Positions 49,169 to 50,545 of a DNA stretch of 50,545 nt are shown one piece after another; position 1 is the first letter of the stretch; every line of letters begins with the position of its first letter. The DNA is from Bacillota bacterium (GTDB taxonomy: Bacteria; Bacillota; SHA-98; UBA4971), in contig JAAZLO010000057.1 of the NCBI GenBank assembly GCA_012689375.1, positions 1 to 50,545 on the forward strand, given 5' to 3'. A program made the position numbers and the translations under genes. Under the pieces are notes generated by a model. That model was not told the DNA's origin, ran no database searches, and saw only the letters and a list, made by a program, of their open reading frames with translations.

Positions 49169-50545
49169 TCACTTAGTAACGTTAGGATCCGGGAGACAGG
49201 GGATCCCAATAATTGTTTTTTGATGATCATATATAACCATGCCAGGTCTTGCTCCTTTAGGCTTTTTTACATGTTTCCTTAGGGTGTAATCCACCTCGAT
49301 TTTGTGACTAGTTCTCCCCCTGCTGAAATACGCGGCAATCCCTGCGGCAATCATAAGTACATTCTCGGGAACCTCAGCACTTATTGAATCGGACTTTATC
49401 ACAACATGTGCCCCGGGTATACCACGGGCATGCATCCAAACATCCTGCGGACGAGCAATTTTCATGGTAATGAAATCGTTTTCCGCATTATTCCTCCCGA
49501 CAAGGATTGTGAAGCCTTCGGCTGTAAACGATAGCGGCGACGGCGATATTTTACTTGAAACTCTTTTTGCCTTCGACTTTTTCTTGTCCCGCTGTACCTC
49601 CTCAAGATAGCCCTCCTCTACAAGTTCATCCCGAATAATCCGAAGTTCCTCCTGTGAACCTGCCTGCTCTACTGTTGTAGCAACTTGTTCCAGGTATTCA
49701 AGATCCGATTGAGTCATATCCATTTGGGGAGTTGTGGCTTCCAAGACTCGTTTTGCCCGGGTATATCTTCGAAAATAGCATTGGGCATTTTCATACACAG
49801 ATAGCCTGGGATTGAGTGGGATTTCAACTTCCCCGCCTGAAGGATCAAAGTAGTCCAGCAGTTTAATTTTCTCCATTCCTTTGTAGACATCTGAGGCCCC
49901 GGCCAGTAACAGCTCACCAAACTTCCTACAACTTAGATCTTTCTCTGCCTTAGATATTTCATTGTTTCGGGCTTCCTGTTTTCGCCTGCATCTTGCAATA
50001 TTGTCGGCTATTATGTCAGCTAATTCCGTTCGTAGACGGGAAAGAGCCTCTTTATTTTGCCTGTGTGAATAATATGAGTCCAGAAGCCGGCCTACGTTAG
50101 GGAAAAAACATCCCTCTCTTACGGAATCAGCTACTTCAAATAAGACCTGCCGAAGCGTCTCTATATTGTTTTTGTTAAGACCCACACATGGAGAATCCGG
50201 TGTAATACCAGCTTTATGGAGAATTTTAATAGCCGTTTCTCTACCAAAACCTGTAAAAGAGGATACTAAAAATTTACTACACTGGACAGAGGGTTCCCTG
50301 TTTTGAAATATTGTCAATCTTTCATCTAAATCATCCTTAGACATAAGAAGAATATTTAATTTGTCCTGGGGAGGAGGGAATACATATTTAAGCCCGGGAC
50401 CTAACTGTCGGACCCTGCTTCTATCAGAACCAATACGTTTTATACTGTCCAAAATTATACCTGAATCCTCATGAATGAGGGAAATATTACTATGTCTCCC
50501 CATGGTTTCAACAACCAACACCTTAGGGGTTTCTTCCGGAGAACG
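49169..50545 (-). CDS. rqcH: Ribosome quality control protein RqcH/Rqc2 (NFACT), N-terminus cut off
   Basis: At least 458 residues are visible; roughly the first 110 lie beyond the right edge, since the frame stays open through 50545 and full-length relatives have about 570 residues. The visible part begins in the NFACT-N domain (LVVETMGRHSNISLIHEDSG), continues through a coiled coil (ELRIIRDELVEEGYLEEVQR) and ends with NFACT-R (IARPQDVWMHARGIPGAHVV, VDYTLRKHVKKPKGARPGMV). It binds obstructed large ribosomal subunits and adds alanine tails to stalled peptides. It was earlier called fibronectin-binding protein. Confidence 0.94.
   Translation of the reverse strand, partial: RSPEETPKVLVVETMGRHSNISLIHEDSGIILDSIKRIGSDRSRVRQLGPGLKYVFPPPQDKLNILLMSKDDLDERLTIFQNREPSVQCSKFLVSSFTGFGRETAIKILHKAGITPDSPCVGLNKNNIETLRQVLFEVADSVREGCFFPNVGRLLDSYYSHRQNKEALSRLRTELADIIADNIARCRRKQEARNNEISKAEKDLSCRKFGELLLAGASDVYKGMEKIKLLDYFDPSGGEVEIPLNPRLSVYENAQCYFRRYTRAKRVLEATTPQMDMTQSDLEYLEQVATTVEQAGSQEELRIIRDELVEEGYLEEVQRDKKKSKAKRVSSKISPSPLSFTAEGFTILVGRNNAENDFITMKIARPQDVWMHARGIPGAHVVIKSDSISAEVPENVLMIAAGIAAYFSRGRTSHKIEVDYTLRKHVKKPKGARPGMVIYDHQKTIIGIPCLPDPNVTK

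Noticed and set aside
1-50545. tRNA, rRNA, CRISPR arrays, prophage or insertion sequences other than the group II intron
   Set aside because: I saw no cloverleaf, no regularly spaced repeats, no transposase or phage genes anywhere in the window.

Overview
The window reads as a chromosomal stretch of an anaerobic, endospore-forming Firmicute of the class Clostridia, probably near the Peptococcales/Moorellales. The evidence is a complete spoIIIAA-AH operon, a SpoVB-type flippase, RemA, an oxygen-sensitive glycyl radical enzyme, a tungsten-type aldehyde:ferredoxin oxidoreductase, an electron-bifurcating lactate dehydrogenase set, an OLE RNA with its partner protein, and an actinobacterial-type IHF. 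No species can be named from sequence reading alone. Every gene I accept is on the minus strand, so the window is read from high to low coordinates. TTG and GTG starts are common, and many start choices below rest on a visible Shine-Dalgarno (SD) sequence.

Right side (about 50.5 to 24.6 kb) is a housekeeping backbone in a familiar clostridial order: rqcH (cut by the window edge), yicC, mihF, remA, gmk, rpoZ, coaBC, pepP, efp, spoIIIAA-AH, accB, accC, asp23, amaP, a DUF2273 gene, nusB, xseA, xseB, ispA, OLE RNA, oapA, dxs, tlyA, nadK, argR, recN. The OLE RNA fills the 640-base gap between ispA and oapA and has its own good promoter, whose -35 box overlaps the ispA stop codon. A second strong promoter, upstream of asp23, carries a perfect inverted repeat in its spacer.

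Middle (24.5 to 15.1 kb) is accessory. An eight-gene operon joins a cyanide-synthase/sarcosine-oxidase-like amine dehydrogenase (2Fe-2S protein, NAD/FAD protein, 4Fe-4S ferredoxin, BFD-like 2Fe-2S protein, FAD oxidase-like protein) to a four-cluster ferredoxin, an aldehyde:ferredoxin oxidoreductase and a MoaD-like sulfur carrier. I infer a route in which an amine or amino acid is oxidised to an aldehyde and then to an acid, with electrons going to ferredoxin. Next comes an unusual fusion of an N-acetylmuramoyl-L-alanine amidase with a coenzyme-F420-ligase-like domain, preceded by a long RNA hairpin that covers its ribosome-binding site, and then a SpoVB-type flippase.

Left side (15 to 0 kb) holds a GntR regulator with etfB, etfA and a GlcD-type dehydrogenase (electron-bifurcating lactate dehydrogenase layout), then miaB, mutS, mutL, miaA, then a hydroxyproline dehydratase (HypD) with its activase. 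At the extreme left is a SAM-I riboswitch with a terminator. The first 203 bases are the 5' end of a group II intron of the class C type, inserted just after that terminator. The gene the riboswitch controls lies outside the window.
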